Source of the DNA: UBA7330 sp965243485 | GTDB lineage: Bacteria; Bacteroidota; Bacteroidia; Cytophagales; Cyclobacteriaceae | Direction of reading: 5' to 3' | Assembly (NCBI GenBank): GCA_965243485.1 | Contig: CBDEVP010000001.1 | Span: forward strand, 1,426,001 to 1,490,000 | DNA: 64,000 nucleotides | Shown: in pieces, positions 24,364-33,516 of the stretch | Numbering within the stretch: position 1 is the first letter of the stretch | Layout of the letters: the number at the start of each line of letters is the position of its first letter | Notes under the pieces: generated by a model | The model's input: only the letters and a program-made list of their open reading frames with translations | Told to the model about the DNA's origin: nothing | The model's database searches: none | Program-made: the position numbers and the translations under genes

Positions 24364-25416
24364 ATGGACAGGCAAAAATTCTACGGCTTACATAACAATC
24401 TGAAAATCAGTTTTTTCGCGATACTTTTCTTGAGTTTCATGAGCAGGACAAGTCTTGCGGCAGCTGATCCTCATGCAGAAAGTGAGGACTCTTTCAATCC
24501 CGGTGCGATGATCGATCACCACATTAAGGACTCACATTCCTGGGAGATCACTCATGGGGTAACAGTTCCTTTGCCTGTCATTATATATTCTGCCGAAAAG
24601 GGTCTGGACATTTTTCTCTCGAGCAACTTCTATGATGAGCATCATGAACCGGCCCCTTACAATGGATATGTCATGGACCATGATCATATTACCCTGGAAG
24701 GTGGCGGCCACGTACTGGATTTTTCGATTACCAAAAACGTATTGTTCCTGTTCATCAATTCCGGGATACTTATCCTGATATTTTTTGCTGTGGCAGGGAG
24801 CTATAAAAAGAACCCGCTCAGGGCACCCAAAGGACTACAATCTTTTTTCGAACCCATCATTTTATTTATCAGAGATGATGTGGTGAAGCCTAACATCGGT
24901 CCGAAGTACGAAAAGTATTTGCCTTATATGCTGACCTTGTTTTTCTTCATCTGGTTTGGAAACATGCTGGGACTTTTGCCCGGCGCAGCCAATTTGACCG
25001 GTAATATAGCGGTGACCATGGTGCTAGCCATTTTCAGCTGGATCATTACAGTGTCCACAGGCAATAAAACTTACTGGTCACATATTTTTGATCCGCTGGG
25101 CAACTCGATGGGATGGGGAGGAAAGATCCTGTTGTACCTGATCCTCTGGCCGATTGAGATCATTGGAATTTTTACGAAGCCATTCTCGCTGATGATACGA
25201 CTCTTTGCGAATATCACAGCCGGTCACGTGATCATCCTGAGTATTTTAAGTCTGACCTTCATCGCACAAAGTTTTGCGATAGGCATACTATCTGCAGTTT
25301 TTGCTACAGTCATGAACATGCTGGAATTGTTTGTAGCCATCCTGCAGGCATATATTTTCACCCTGCTATCGGCCATGTATTTTGGCGATGCGATACAGGA
25401 GGTGGAGCATCATTAA
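24364..25416 (+). CDS. atpB: F0F1 ATP synthase subunit a
   Basis: 350-aa membrane stator of the proton channel. The start is the ATG at 24364. The first ~110 residues are a signal-like segment and a His/Asp/Glu-rich extracytoplasmic region (HAESEDSF, DHHIKDSHSWE, EHHEPAPYN), an extension usual in Bacteroidota subunit a. The conserved channel follows, including the essential Arg in SLMIRLFANITAGH and the C-terminal helix MLELFVAILQAYIFTLLSAMYFG. Intact. The c subunit gene begins 42 bases later. Confidence 0.96.
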   Translation: MDRQKFYGLHNNLKISFFAILFLSFMSRTSLAAADPHAESEDSFNPGAMIDHHIKDSHSWEITHGVTVPLPVIIYSAEKGLDIFLSSNFYDEHHEPAPYNGYVMDHDHITLEGGGHVLDFSITKNVLFLFINSGILILIFFAVAGSYKKNPLRAPKGLQSFFEPIILFIRDDVVKPNIGPKYEKYLPYMLTLFFFIWFGNMLGLLPGAANLTGNIAVTMVLAIFSWIITVSTGNKTYWSHIFDPLGNSMGWGGKILLYLILWPIEIIGIFTKPFSLMIRLFANITAGHVIILSILSLTFIAQSFAIGILSAVFATVMNMLELFVAILQAYIFTLLSAMYFGDAIQEVEHH

Positions 25417-25458
25417 GATTGAATTTTTTGAATAACTATATAATTTAAATTTAGAATT

Positions 25459-25665
25459 ATGGGAGCAATTGGAGCAGGTTTGGCAGTATTAGGTGCTGGT
25501 ATCGGTATAGGACTTATCGGTAAAGGTGCCACTGAAAGTATCGCCAGACAACCCGAAGCCGGTAACAAGATCCAGACCGCAATGATCGTAACAGCTGCCT
25601 TGATAGAAGGAGTTGCCTTATTTGCTGCGGTTATTGGATTCCTTGCTACTAACGCAGGTATTTAA
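25459..25665 (+). CDS. atpE: F0F1 ATP synthase subunit c
   Basis: 68-aa proteolipid of two helices joined by the polar loop ARQPE. The ion-binding carboxylate is Glu50 (ALIEGVALFA). The Na+-type signature (Glu followed by Ser/Thr and a Gln in helix 1) is not seen, so proton coupling is likely. The glycine-rich helix 1 (GAGLAVLGAGIGIGLIGKG) packs the ring. The gene is followed by a stem-loop at 25675-25712 that could raise its expression relative to the other subunits. Confidence 0.97.
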   Translation: MGAIGAGLAVLGAGIGIGLIGKGATESIARQPEAGNKIQTAMIVTAALIEGVALFAAVIGFLATNAGI

Positions 25666-25674
25666 TTTACCAAG

Positions 25675-25712
25675 AACCTGGCCTTGTTCACATTAGGTGT
25701 CATGGCCAGGTT
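25675..25712 (+). promoter_or_regulatory. Stem-loop between atpE and atpF
   Basis: A perfect 9-bp inverted repeat (AACCTGGCC at 25675-25683, GGCCAGGTT at 25704-25712) encloses a 20-base loop in the 75-base gap after atpE. No T-run follows, so it is unlikely to be a full terminator. It fits an mRNA-stabilising or processing hairpin that protects the atpE message, needed because the c subunit is made in about ten-fold excess. Confidence 0.6.
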
Positions 25713-25740
25713 AAATTATTCAAAATAAAATTTTAGAAAA

Positions 25741-26235
25741 GTGGAACTAGTAACCCCTGATATTGGACTCATCTTCTGGCAGACAGTTGTATTTCTCATC
25801 GTGTTTGCGGTGTTGGCAACCTTCGTGTGGAAGCCGGTAGTAAGTGCATTAAAGACACGCGAATCGGCGATTGCGGATTCTCTTAAAGCCGCGGAGCTGG
25901 CCAAGGAGGAAATGGCCCAAATCAAAGAGGACAACGAATATTTGCTTCAGGAGGCACGCGCCGAAAGGGATAAGATGCTGAAAGAAGCCATGTCTGTGGC
26001 CAACCAGATCAAGGAAGATGCCCGGGCTGAAACCTCAGTCATTTCCAATAAGATGATCGAGGATGCAAAGACCGTGATTGAAGGTGAGAAGAAGGCAGCC
26101 CTTCAGGAAGTAAAAGACCTCGTGGCGTCTTTGTCTCTTGATATTGCAGAAAAGCTGCTCAGAGAAAAGCTGAAAGACGATAAGTCCCAGAAAGATCTCA
26201 TTGAAAAATTCCTGAAAGAGGTTAAAGTCAACTAA
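25741..26235 (+). CDS. atpF: F0F1 ATP synthase subunit b
   Basis: 164-aa peripheral-stalk subunit with a GTG start. One N-terminal transmembrane helix (~9-28, LIFWQTVVFLIVFAVLATFVW) is followed by a long charged helix with the heptad and Ala-rich pattern of subunit b (KAAELAKEEMAQIKEDNEYLLQEAR and on). It dimerises and connects subunit a to delta. It lies 75 bases after atpE and 2 bases before atpH. Confidence 0.96.
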   Translation: MELVTPDIGLIFWQTVVFLIVFAVLATFVWKPVVSALKTRESAIADSLKAAELAKEEMAQIKEDNEYLLQEARAERDKMLKEAMSVANQIKEDARAETSVISNKMIEDAKTVIEGEKKAALQEVKDLVASLSLDIAEKLLREKLKDDKSQKDLIEKFLKEVKVN

Positions 26236-26237
26236 GG

Positions 26238-26783
26238 ATGTCAAATACAAGATTAGCTGCAAGATACGCGACACCGATCCTTGAGCTGGCAGACCAAAAA
26301 GGTGTGCTTGAGGAGGTTAAGAATGACATGCTGTTGTTCATACAACTGTGCAAGTCTAACAAAGATCTTGTGCTGATGTTGAAGAGCCCCATCATCGCTA
26401 GCTTAAAAAAAGCCGGGATCATTCAAAAACTTTTTAAAGGGAAACTCAACGAACTGACGCTTCAGGCTTTCAACGTTGTTACCAGAAAAGGACGTGAAGC
26501 ATACCTTCCTGAAATAGCCAAAGTGTTTTTGGAGAAATACAATCAGCTGAAAGGGATCCAGGAAGTTACACTCGTCACAGCCGTTCCACTTTCAGAGGAC
26601 TTGAGGAAGGAATTTGATCAGCTGGTCAAGAAATTGTCAAACAAGGAATCACTGATCCATGAAAAGGTGGATCCTGAGCTCATCGGGGGCTACGTATTGA
26701 AACTCGGTGATCAGCAACTTGATGAGTCCATCAGCGGTCAATTGAAAGACATTAGCTTAAAATTTAAAAACGAAACGACATAA
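26238..26783 (+). CDS. atpH: F0F1 ATP synthase subunit delta
   Basis: 181-aa subunit that joins the peripheral stalk to the top of F1. The N-terminal helical domain (RLAARYATPILELADQKG) and the C-terminal beta/helix part with the family pattern VDPELIGGYVLKLGDQQLDESI are present. Length is normal. Start 2 bases after atpF. Confidence 0.95.
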   Translation: MSNTRLAARYATPILELADQKGVLEEVKNDMLLFIQLCKSNKDLVLMLKSPIIASLKKAGIIQKLFKGKLNELTLQAFNVVTRKGREAYLPEIAKVFLEKYNQLKGIQEVTLVTAVPLSEDLRKEFDQLVKKLSNKESLIHEKVDPELIGGYVLKLGDQQLDESISGQLKDISLKFKNETT

Positions 26784-26813
26784 ATCGCCTGATACAGGCA
26801 CAACAATAAAATT

Positions 26814-28394
26814 ATGGCAGAAGTAAGACCTGATGAGGTTTCAGCAATACTGAGGGAACAGCTCTCTAACCAGAAGACAGAAGCACAACTGGAAGAAGTC
26901 GGCACCGTCCTACAGGTAGGTGATGGTGTGGCCAGGATCTATGGTCTGGGAAATGCCCAGGCGGGTGAGCTCCTTGAATTTGAAAATGGCCTTCGTGCAC
27001 TGGCGCTTAACCTTGAAGAGGATAATGTGGGTGCTGTGCTGTTAGGTGATTCCAGTGATGTAAAAGAAGGAGATACGGTAAAGAGGACCGGATTGATCGG
27101 TTCGATCAAGGTCGGAGATGGCATGTGTGGTCGTGTAGTAGACACACTTGGTTTGCCCATAGATGGTAAAGGAAGCATAGAAGGCAAGCTTTATGAAATG
27201 CCTTTGGAACGCAAAGCTCCCGGAGTAATTTATCGTCAGCCGGTAAATGAGCCACTTCAGACAGGTATTAAAGCCATCGATTCCATGATCCCCATTGGCC
27301 GGGGACAAAGAGAGCTTGTCATTGGCGACCGTCAGACCGGTAAGACAGCGGTTGTTATAGATACGATCATCAATCAAAAGGAATTTTATGACAGGGGAGA
27401 GCCTGTTTATTGTATTTATGTCGCGGTAGGACAGAAAGCATCTACCGTTGCAGGGATTGTGGCAAATCTTGAAAAAGCCGGTGCGATGGCTTACACCACA
27501 GTTGTAAGTGCTGCGGCTTCAGACCCTGCACCACTTCAGTTCTTTGCCCCTTTTACCGGGGCTGCTATTGGTGAATATTTCAGAGATACCGGAAGGCCTG
27601 CACTGGTTATTTATGATGACCTGTCGAAACAGGCGGTCTCCTACCGGGAAGTTTCTCTGCTTCTGAGAAGGCCTCCGGGACGCGAGGCTTATCCGGGAGA
27701 CGTATTTTATCTTCACTCAAGACTTTTGGAAAGAGCAGCCAAGATCATCAATAACGATGAAATTGCAGCCAAGATGAATGACCTGCCAGATTCTTTGAAG
27801 GGTATGGTAAAAGGAGGAGGTTCGCTGACTGCTCTTCCAATCATTGAAACACAGGCGGGTGACGTTTCCGCTTACATCCCCACGAATGTGATCTCCATCA
27901 CCGACGGACAGATCTTCCTGGAAACTAACCTTTTCAACGCGGGGATCAGGCCTGCCATTAATGTGGGTATCTCGGTTTCACGTGTGGGTGGTTCTGCTCA
28001 GATCAAGTCCATGAAGAAGATTGCTGGAACATTGAAGTTGGATCAGGCGCAATTCAGGGAACTCGAAGCGTTCGCCAAGTTTGGTTCGGATCTCGACCCG
28101 GCAACCCAAAGGACTATCGACAGGGGACGAAGGAATCAGGAAGTGCTAAAGCAGGCCCAATATTCACCAAGTCCGGTGGAGGAGCAGGTGGCTATTTTGT
28201 ATGTGTCTACCAAGGGATTTCTTGATAAAGTACCGGAAGCAAAGGTTAAGGATTTTGAGAAGGAGTTCATCTCTGTGTTGAGAACCAGTCATAAAAAGGC
28301 ACTGGAGACATTAAAGGCTGGTCAATTAACAGATGAAGTAACCAATGAGCTGGGGACAGTTGCAAAAGATCTTGCAGCACAGTTCACAAAATGA
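26814..28394 (+). CDS. atpA: F0F1 ATP synthase subunit alpha
   Basis: 526-aa non-catalytic nucleotide-binding subunit. The P-loop GDRQTGKTA lies at about residues 171-179, the beta-barrel precedes it, and the conserved QAVSYREVSLLLRRPPGREAYPGDVFYLHSRLLERAA block and arginine-finger segment (SVSRVGGSAQ) follow. Intact and standard in length. The catalytic beta subunit (atpD) and epsilon (atpC) are not in this cluster. Confidence 0.98.
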   Translation: MAEVRPDEVSAILREQLSNQKTEAQLEEVGTVLQVGDGVARIYGLGNAQAGELLEFENGLRALALNLEEDNVGAVLLGDSSDVKEGDTVKRTGLIGSIKVGDGMCGRVVDTLGLPIDGKGSIEGKLYEMPLERKAPGVIYRQPVNEPLQTGIKAIDSMIPIGRGQRELVIGDRQTGKTAVVIDTIINQKEFYDRGEPVYCIYVAVGQKASTVAGIVANLEKAGAMAYTTVVSAAASDPAPLQFFAPFTGAAIGEYFRDTGRPALVIYDDLSKQAVSYREVSLLLRRPPGREAYPGDVFYLHSRLLERAAKIINNDEIAAKMNDLPDSLKGMVKGGGSLTALPIIETQAGDVSAYIPTNVISITDGQIFLETNLFNAGIRPAINVGISVSRVGGSAQIKSMKKIAGTLKLDQAQFRELEAFAKFGSDLDPATQRTIDRGRRNQEVLKQAQYSPSPVEEQVAILYVSTKGFLDKVPEAKVKDFEKEFISVLRTSHKKALETLKAGQLTDEVTNELGTVAKDLAAQFTK

Positions 28395-28408
28395 TTTGGT
28401 AAGATAAC

Positions 28409-29299
28409 ATGGCGAATCTCAAGGAAGTAAAAGGAAGGATACAGTCAGTAACCTCTACGCAACAGATCACCAAAGCAATGAAAATGGTGGCTGCAGCGAA
28501 GCTGAGGAGAGCACAGGACAGGATCACTCAGATGAGGCCCTACGCTCAGAAGCTCACAAAAGTGATTCAGAATGTTACAGGAGGAGTTGACCAGGAAAAT
28601 GTAAGCAATCCCTACAGTCAATACCGTGAAGAAACCAATGTATTACTCGTTGTCATCAGTTCAGACCGGGGACTTTGCGGAGGATTCAACAACAATGCTT
28701 TCAAGTTTACCAGGGCTCTGATCCAGGAAAAATACGGCACTCAGCAGCAGAATGGAACGCTGACGATTTTGCCCATTGGTAAGAAATCCATGGATCATTT
28801 CAAAAAGCGAGGATATCAGGTGGATGATAAATTTGCCATGCTGATGGGTAAGCTTAATTTTGATGAGGCCCGGGAGGCGGCAGAATATGTGATGAAAAAT
28901 TTTGTGGAGGGGATCTATGATAAGGTAGAGATCGTTTACAATGAATTTAAGAATGTGGCGGTGCAGGTGGTAAAAGCTGAACAATACTTACCGATTCAAC
29001 TGGAGACTAATGAGGAAGGTACTGCAGGCAATGTTACTGACTATATCTTCCAGCCATCAAAGGAATTCCTTTTTTCAGAGATCATTCCAAAATCCCTGAA
29101 GATCCAGTTTTATCGAACCTTACTGGAATCCAACGCCTCGGAACAGGGAGCACGGATGACGGCCATGGATCAGGCTACCGACAATGCAGGTGAGCTGCTC
29201 AAGGAACTCAGGTTGACCTACAACAGGACGAGACAGGCAGCAATTACCAAGGAGATCCTGGAAATTGTGGGTGGAGCCGAGGCGCTCAGCCAGGGATAA
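28409..29299 (+). CDS. atpG: F0F1 ATP synthase subunit gamma
   Basis: 296-aa rotor shaft. The N-terminal helix (ITKAMKMVAAAKLRRAQ) and the C-terminal helix (ARMTAMDQATDNAGELLKELRLTYNRTRQAAITKEILEIVGGAEAL) form the coiled coil, with the Rossmann-like body between. Last ATP synthase gene here. Its stop overlaps the ATG of the following membrane protein (TAATG), so that gene is co-translated with the operon. Confidence 0.97.
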   Translation: MANLKEVKGRIQSVTSTQQITKAMKMVAAAKLRRAQDRITQMRPYAQKLTKVIQNVTGGVDQENVSNPYSQYREETNVLLVVISSDRGLCGGFNNNAFKFTRALIQEKYGTQQQNGTLTILPIGKKSMDHFKKRGYQVDDKFAMLMGKLNFDEAREAAEYVMKNFVEGIYDKVEIVYNEFKNVAVQVVKAEQYLPIQLETNEEGTAGNVTDYIFQPSKEFLFSEIIPKSLKIQFYRTLLESNASEQGARMTAMDQATDNAGELLKELRLTYNRTRQAAITKEILEIVGGAEALSQG

Positions 29300-30105
29300 T
29301 GCCTTTTTACCGATATTTCAGGTGGCTATCTCTGGATATCGTTCTTGGTGCAATTATTTTTCTTCATTTCCTGGCTGATCTTTATGCGCTGGCCATCGAG
29401 CCATCAGTTTATCTGGCGCTCGGTATTGCCATATGGCTGATCTATACCACAGATCATCTCATTGATGCCAGCATCTCCACACATCCTGATGCCCGTAGGA
29501 ATTTTCACCGGGTCCATCAAAGCAAATTGATCTTTATTTCCGGTGCACTTTCTTTCCTTGGATTGATCAATATTTATTTCCTACCTCTTCAGGTTATCAG
29601 ATCCGGGGCTGTTCTTTGCGCTTTTTGTGTGCTTTACCTGCTCGTGGTTTATTTTATTCCCAGGTTTTGGTTTAAAGAAATCCTCGTGGCAGTCGGATAT
29701 TCATCAGGTATATTCTTAGCACCTTTAGCTTTGAAGGGATCCTTCGGGATTACGGATTTTATCCTGGTTTCCCAGCTATCCGTATTGGCATCAATTAACC
29801 TTCTGATCTTTTCCCTGTATGACCGGGAGAGGGACAGCATAGAAGGTTTTGGTTCGTTAGTAATGAAAATGAATTCAAATTCCGGGTGGGTCATTAATTT
29901 TCTTCTTTTGGCCCTTTTCTCTTCCGCACTTTATTTTTTGATCCATCTTCCCGCAAAATTCATCGCTATTCAGCTGGTGTACATGATGATGACCCTGATC
30001 TTGTTTTCGATTACTAGATTTCGACTCTTTTTTGGCAGGAAGGAACGCTTTCGGATCGTTGGGGATGCGGTGTTTTATGTCCCACTGATCTTTCTGATCC
30101 TGTGA
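29299..30105 (+). CDS. UbiA-superfamily-like membrane protein
   Basis: 268-aa protein with about eight transmembrane helices. Two Asp-rich segments sit where UbiA prenyltransferases bind Mg-diphosphate: TTDHLIDA (near residue 50) and LYDRERDSIEG (near 170). The first departs from the NDxxDxxxD consensus, so activity as a prenyltransferase is uncertain. It is coupled to atpG by a TAATG overlap and followed one base later by a methyltransferase gene. The pair could modify a quinone or lipid, but nothing shows the substrate. Confidence 0.6.
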   Translation: MPFYRYFRWLSLDIVLGAIIFLHFLADLYALAIEPSVYLALGIAIWLIYTTDHLIDASISTHPDARRNFHRVHQSKLIFISGALSFLGLINIYFLPLQVIRSGAVLCAFCVLYLLVVYFIPRFWFKEILVAVGYSSGIFLAPLALKGSFGITDFILVSQLSVLASINLLIFSLYDRERDSIEGFGSLVMKMNSNSGWVINFLLLALFSSALYFLIHLPAKFIAIQLVYMMMTLILFSITRFRLFFGRKERFRIVGDAVFYVPLIFLIL

Positions 30106-30106
30106 G

Positions 30107-30706
30107 ATGAACGATTTTGATCCGATTGCCTGGTGCTATGATCCGCTCAAGCAATTTGTTTTTGGAGATCGGTTGGATACAGCCGCAGCTTATTATCTGA
30201 AAAACATTAAAGTGGGATCACATGTGCTGATTGTGGGTGGTGGTACCGGTAGGATCATCAATGCACTACCCACAGATTCTCAGACTTATTTTCTTGAAAA
30301 ATCAAGAGAAATGATTGTCAGGGCACAGAGATATACCAGCAGACCAGTCACTTTCATTCACAACGACTTACTTGACTTTACCACTCATCAAAAATTTGAC
30401 TATGTGATCTGCCCTTTTTTACTGGATGTTTTTGATGAAGTCACCTTGAATGAGGCGATCAGCAAAATAGATGCTTTATTGAAGGATGATGGGATTTTGA
30501 TTGTAACGGATTTCACCGGCAAAAGGCCGTTGCAGTTAAAGATGATGTATTTTTTCTTCAGTATTTTCGTCGGCATACAGGCCAGGCGACTACCCCCAAT
30601 CCATATGCTGATCGTTGATTCCGGGTTTAAACTTTCGGAGTCCATAACATTTTCCGGCGGCGTGCTCTTCTCCCACTGCTATCAAAAGCGTATTAAGGGA
30701 AAATAA
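30107..30706 (+). CDS. Class I SAM-dependent methyltransferase
   Basis: 199-aa Rossmann-fold methyltransferase. Motif I reads VLIVGGGTGRIINAL (about residues 39-53), and the acidic residue ending strand 2 is in TYFLEKSREM. Motif post-II/IV is DYVICPFLLDVFDE, and the C-terminal part is hydrophobic (MMYFFFSIFVGIQ), suggesting a membrane-associated substrate. It starts one base after the UbiA-like gene, so the two probably act together. UbiE/menaquinone methyltransferase is one option, but the family motifs are too general to decide. Confidence 0.7.
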   Translation: MNDFDPIAWCYDPLKQFVFGDRLDTAAAYYLKNIKVGSHVLIVGGGTGRIINALPTDSQTYFLEKSREMIVRAQRYTSRPVTFIHNDLLDFTTHQKFDYVICPFLLDVFDEVTLNEAISKIDALLKDDGILIVTDFTGKRPLQLKMMYFFFSIFVGIQARRLPPIHMLIVDSGFKLSESITFSGGVLFSHCYQKRIKGK

Positions 30707-30785
30707 TTAATAAGATCTTTGTAAAAAATCTGCTCCCGTCGGAAACCTTCGCTGGATTAGGTTGTCCTTTAGGCAGTTAATTGTT

Positions 30786-31346
30786 TTGAAAGGAGATCAA
30801 TTAAATATTCATCACCAACTGATCAAAGATTGTCAGGCAGGGAACAGACTGGCTTATGAGCAGCTGTACAAGTTGTATGCGGGAGCCATGTTCAACATCT
30901 GCAGACGTATGATCGGGGATGATGATGAAGCAAAAGACCTGTTACAGGAGTCATTTATTGATGCTTTTCGAAAATTACCTGAGTTGAGAGAGATCAATAC
31001 ATTCAGTGCCTGGATCAAACGAATTGTGGTTAACCATTGTATCAATGCCATCAAGAAAAAACGATTGATCACCAGTGAGTTAAATGAAAACTTTGATACC
31101 ATTGAAGAAGAAGAGGATGATTTTGAATATCAGAAATATACAGCCAACAGGATCATGGAGGCGGTAGAAGAGTTACCTGAAGGATGCAGGACCGTACTTA
31201 ATCTGTATTTGTTTGAGGGGTACGACCACAAGGAGATTGGACAGATCCTGGGAATCACCGAATCGGCATCCAAGGCCCAGTATAGCAAAGCTAAGAGCAA
31301 GATAAGAAATCAATTGGAAGCAAAGCCCAGCAGCTATGTCGGATAA
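30786..31346 (+). CDS. ECF-type sigma-70 family factor
   Basis: About 186 aa with sigma region 2 (LAYEQLYKLYAGAMFNICRRMIGDDDEAKDLLQESFIDAFRKL) and region 4 (LPEGCRTVLNLYLFEGYDHKEIGQILGITESASKAQYSKAKSKI), with no regions 1 or 3, so an ECF factor. I favour the TTG at 30786 (protein start MKGDQLNI); a TTG at 30762 would add eight residues. Its 3' end overlaps by 11 bases a gene for a single-pass membrane protein that is probably its anti-sigma factor. No autoregulatory promoter could be recognised. Confidence 0.88.
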   Translation: MKGDQLNIHHQLIKDCQAGNRLAYEQLYKLYAGAMFNICRRMIGDDDEAKDLLQESFIDAFRKLPELREINTFSAWIKRIVVNHCINAIKKKRLITSELNENFDTIEEEEDDFEYQKYTANRIMEAVEELPEGCRTVLNLYLFEGYDHKEIGQILGITESASKAQYSKAKSKIRNQLEAKPSSYVG

Positions 31347-31845
31347 GTTAAAGCAACATATAGAGGCATCAAGAGGAGACTTTGAAGTTTTCCCGTATGA
31401 TGTAGATAACGGATGGAATGAATTTGTAAAAGATTTTGTCCCGGTCAGGAAGATCCGGTGGAGAAGGTATGTGATCTCAGCGGTGGCAGCCTGTATCATT
31501 TTCATGGCTGGAGGGGTTTCTTTCATGATCTACAACACATACCAGACATCGGCCAGTCCGATGGTACTGGAGTGGATGGAGACTGAGCGTTTTTATCAGC
31601 AGGAGATCAATGAACTTCAAAAGTTAGTTACCTCCAGGGTAGATGACCCGCTTATCCTTGAAGACCTGGAAGAAATGGATAAAGTCATCAAATCGCTTAA
31701 ATCAGACCTGAAAGATCAGGTGGACAATGAAGAAGTAATCATGGCAGTGATGGATCAGTATCGATTAAAGCTCAGGATCCTTGAGCGGATGCTGGAGAAA
31801 CTGGAAGATAAGGAAAAAACGCAGTCGATTGAGAGTACCATTTAA
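31336..31845 (+). CDS. Putative anti-sigma factor, single-pass membrane protein
   Basis: 169-aa protein with a ~45-residue cytoplasmic N-terminus (…FEVFPYDVDNGWNEFVKDF), one transmembrane helix (~52-72) and a helical, acidic periplasmic part (LEDLEEMDKVIKSLKSDL…). It overlaps the ECF gene, the usual place for an anti-sigma factor, but no zinc HxxxCxxC or FecR motif is present, so the role is inferred from position and topology. The next gene overlaps its stop in TAATG. Confidence 0.65.
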   Translation: MSDKLKQHIEASRGDFEVFPYDVDNGWNEFVKDFVPVRKIRWRRYVISAVAACIIFMAGGVSFMIYNTYQTSASPMVLEWMETERFYQQEINELQKLVTSRVDDPLILEDLEEMDKVIKSLKSDLKDQVDNEEVIMAVMDQYRLKLRILERMLEKLEDKEKTQSIESTI

Positions 31846-32981
31846 TGTTGAGTGAAATGAAAGTATCAACCAGTATCCTCGTTTTATTTGTTTTCATGGT
31901 AGGGCACCAGCCAGTCTTTGCCCAATACAATGGAGAAAGGAACTTTGAGCAGAGCTATAAAGTGACCGGAGACGGATCCCTTGAACTAAAAAATAAATAT
32001 GGTCATGTCATCGTCCGAAGCTGGGAGATAGACTCTGTGTACATCAAAGTAAAAGCAAAGGCAGATGGAAAATCACCTGATGTGATTAAAAAGTCTTTGG
32101 GAAAGGTGTCTGTTAACTTCAGGAAAATAGGTAATGTGGTGATGGCGGAATCTGTATTTGATCAATCCACCGGGATTTTTGGAAGCCTGCTTACGGATGT
32201 GGAAGATTATTCCAAAAATTTATTTGGGAGCACCAAAGTCTCTGTGGACTACGAGGTCTGGATGCCACGGAAGATGAATCTGAATGTAGAAAATAAATAT
32301 GGAAATGTCTATTTGTCTGCGTTGACCGGCTTTGTAAACGTAGACCTCTCTCACGGTGACCTGAAGGCCAATGGTTTGGAAAAAGAATTTACGCTCTCCC
32401 ATAGTTTTGGGCGAAGCAGGATCGATCAGTTATATAAAGGATCATTTACGCTTAAGGGCGCAGAAGTAAAAGTGGATAAAGCCAAGCTCATCAGTTTTGA
32501 AAGCAGTTCTTCGGAGATTACCCTGGGGATCATTGAATATGCCCAGTTCCGTAGCAGGAACGATAAGATCAGTATTCAACAGGTCGAAGAAGTCATTGCC
32601 GAGGGTGTTTTTACAGACATGAATGTGGATATGATATTGACCAGTGCCCAGCTGGATTTCAACTACGGAGATGTTTACATCACCAGGGTGCAAAAAGGAT
32701 TTAAATCCATTGATATCATTGGCAAATCAACCGACGTAAACCTGATCATGGACCAGGCGTCATATATCTCAGCAAATATTACAGCTGAGAAAGACCGGCT
32801 GATCGTACCCAACAGCATGCTGGTACTGAAAAAGGAAAAAGCGGAGTCTGTGGATGAGATCACGCTGTCAGGCTATGTCGGACCTACACAAAATGTTCAT
32901 GGAGACTTAAACATACTGGCTGAGGGGGGAGAGCTGATCATTTCAATCATGGAGTTACCACTTTATACCAAAAAGAACTAA
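31845..32981 (+). CDS. Secreted DUF4097-like beta-repeat protein
   Basis: 378-aa exported protein. A signal peptide ends at PVFAQ; translation may start at 31845 (TAATG coupling) or at the ATG at 31857, which gives a cleaner signal. The mature part has repeating short strands (LELKNKYGHVIVRSW; MNLNVENKYGNVYLSALTG; VDLSHGDLKANGL) typical of the DUF4097/putative adhesin beta-helix. No enzyme motif is seen. Within the ECF operon it may be a regulated surface component or part of the signal-sensing arm. Confidence 0.65.
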   Translation: MLSEMKVSTSILVLFVFMVGHQPVFAQYNGERNFEQSYKVTGDGSLELKNKYGHVIVRSWEIDSVYIKVKAKADGKSPDVIKKSLGKVSVNFRKIGNVVMAESVFDQSTGIFGSLLTDVEDYSKNLFGSTKVSVDYEVWMPRKMNLNVENKYGNVYLSALTGFVNVDLSHGDLKANGLEKEFTLSHSFGRSRIDQLYKGSFTLKGAEVKVDKAKLISFESSSSEITLGIIEYAQFRSRNDKISIQQVEEVIAEGVFTDMNVDMILTSAQLDFNYGDVYITRVQKGFKSIDIIGKSTDVNLIMDQASYISANITAEKDRLIVPNSMLVLKKEKAESVDEITLSGYVGPTQNVHGDLNILAEGGELIISIMELPLYTKKN

Positions 32982-33003
32982 ACCAAAAACACCGCCTTAA
33001 AAA

Positions 33004-33516
33004 ATGACAAAGTACTTCATGACCGGGTTTCTTTACCTGGTCCTTGCATATACCTGTCACGCCCAGCAATATGCTCAATCTGCGGGCCTTCGCCTGGGAA
33101 CTACTGCCGGACTTACGTATAAGAAGTTTTTGACTGAAGAAAAAGCCGTGGAAATCCTGATGAGCGGTCGCAATGATGGTTTCCAGATCATCACCATGTA
33201 TGTTAATCATCTGCCGATGGAGGTTGCCTTCAGCGAGTTCTTTTATGGTTATTATGGGATAGGCGGCCATCTGGGTTTTGAAAGATTTGACGGATTACGA
33301 AAGGTCCTGACATCCATCGATCCTCCGGATTTCGAATATGAGGACCAGACCTATTTTATCATGGGCGTGGATGCATTGATAGGGGTGGAATACCGGTGGC
33401 TGAGCATTCCCATGACCGTGGGTTTTGATCTCAAACCTTATTTTAATTTCATTGGTATGCGTCACACGGAGGCACATTTCTGGGATGCCGCCATCACTTT
33501 AAAATACGTGTTCTGA
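33004..33516 (+). CDS. Secreted small beta-barrel-like protein (unidentified)
   Basis: 170-aa protein with a signal peptide (…YTCHAQ) and alternating hydrophobic strands with aromatic girdle residues (EFFYGYYGIGGHLGF; FIMGVDALIGVEYRWLSIPMTVGFDLKPYFNFI), ending in aromatic F (LKYVF). The pattern suggests a small eight-strand outer membrane barrel. I do not recognise a family. It is the fourth gene of the ECF module and its stop abuts the next ATG (TGATG). Confidence 0.55.
   Translation: MTKYFMTGFLYLVLAYTCHAQQYAQSAGLRLGTTAGLTYKKFLTEEKAVEILMSGRNDGFQIITMYVNHLPMEVAFSEFFYGYYGIGGHLGFERFDGLRKVLTSIDPPDFEYEDQTYFIMGVDALIGVEYRWLSIPMTVGFDLKPYFNFIGMRHTEAHFWDAAITLKYVF

Noticed and set aside
23365..29299. 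Missing atpD and atpC in the ATP synthase cluster
   Set aside because: Separation of atpDC from atpBEFHAG is common in Bacteroidota and does not indicate loss.
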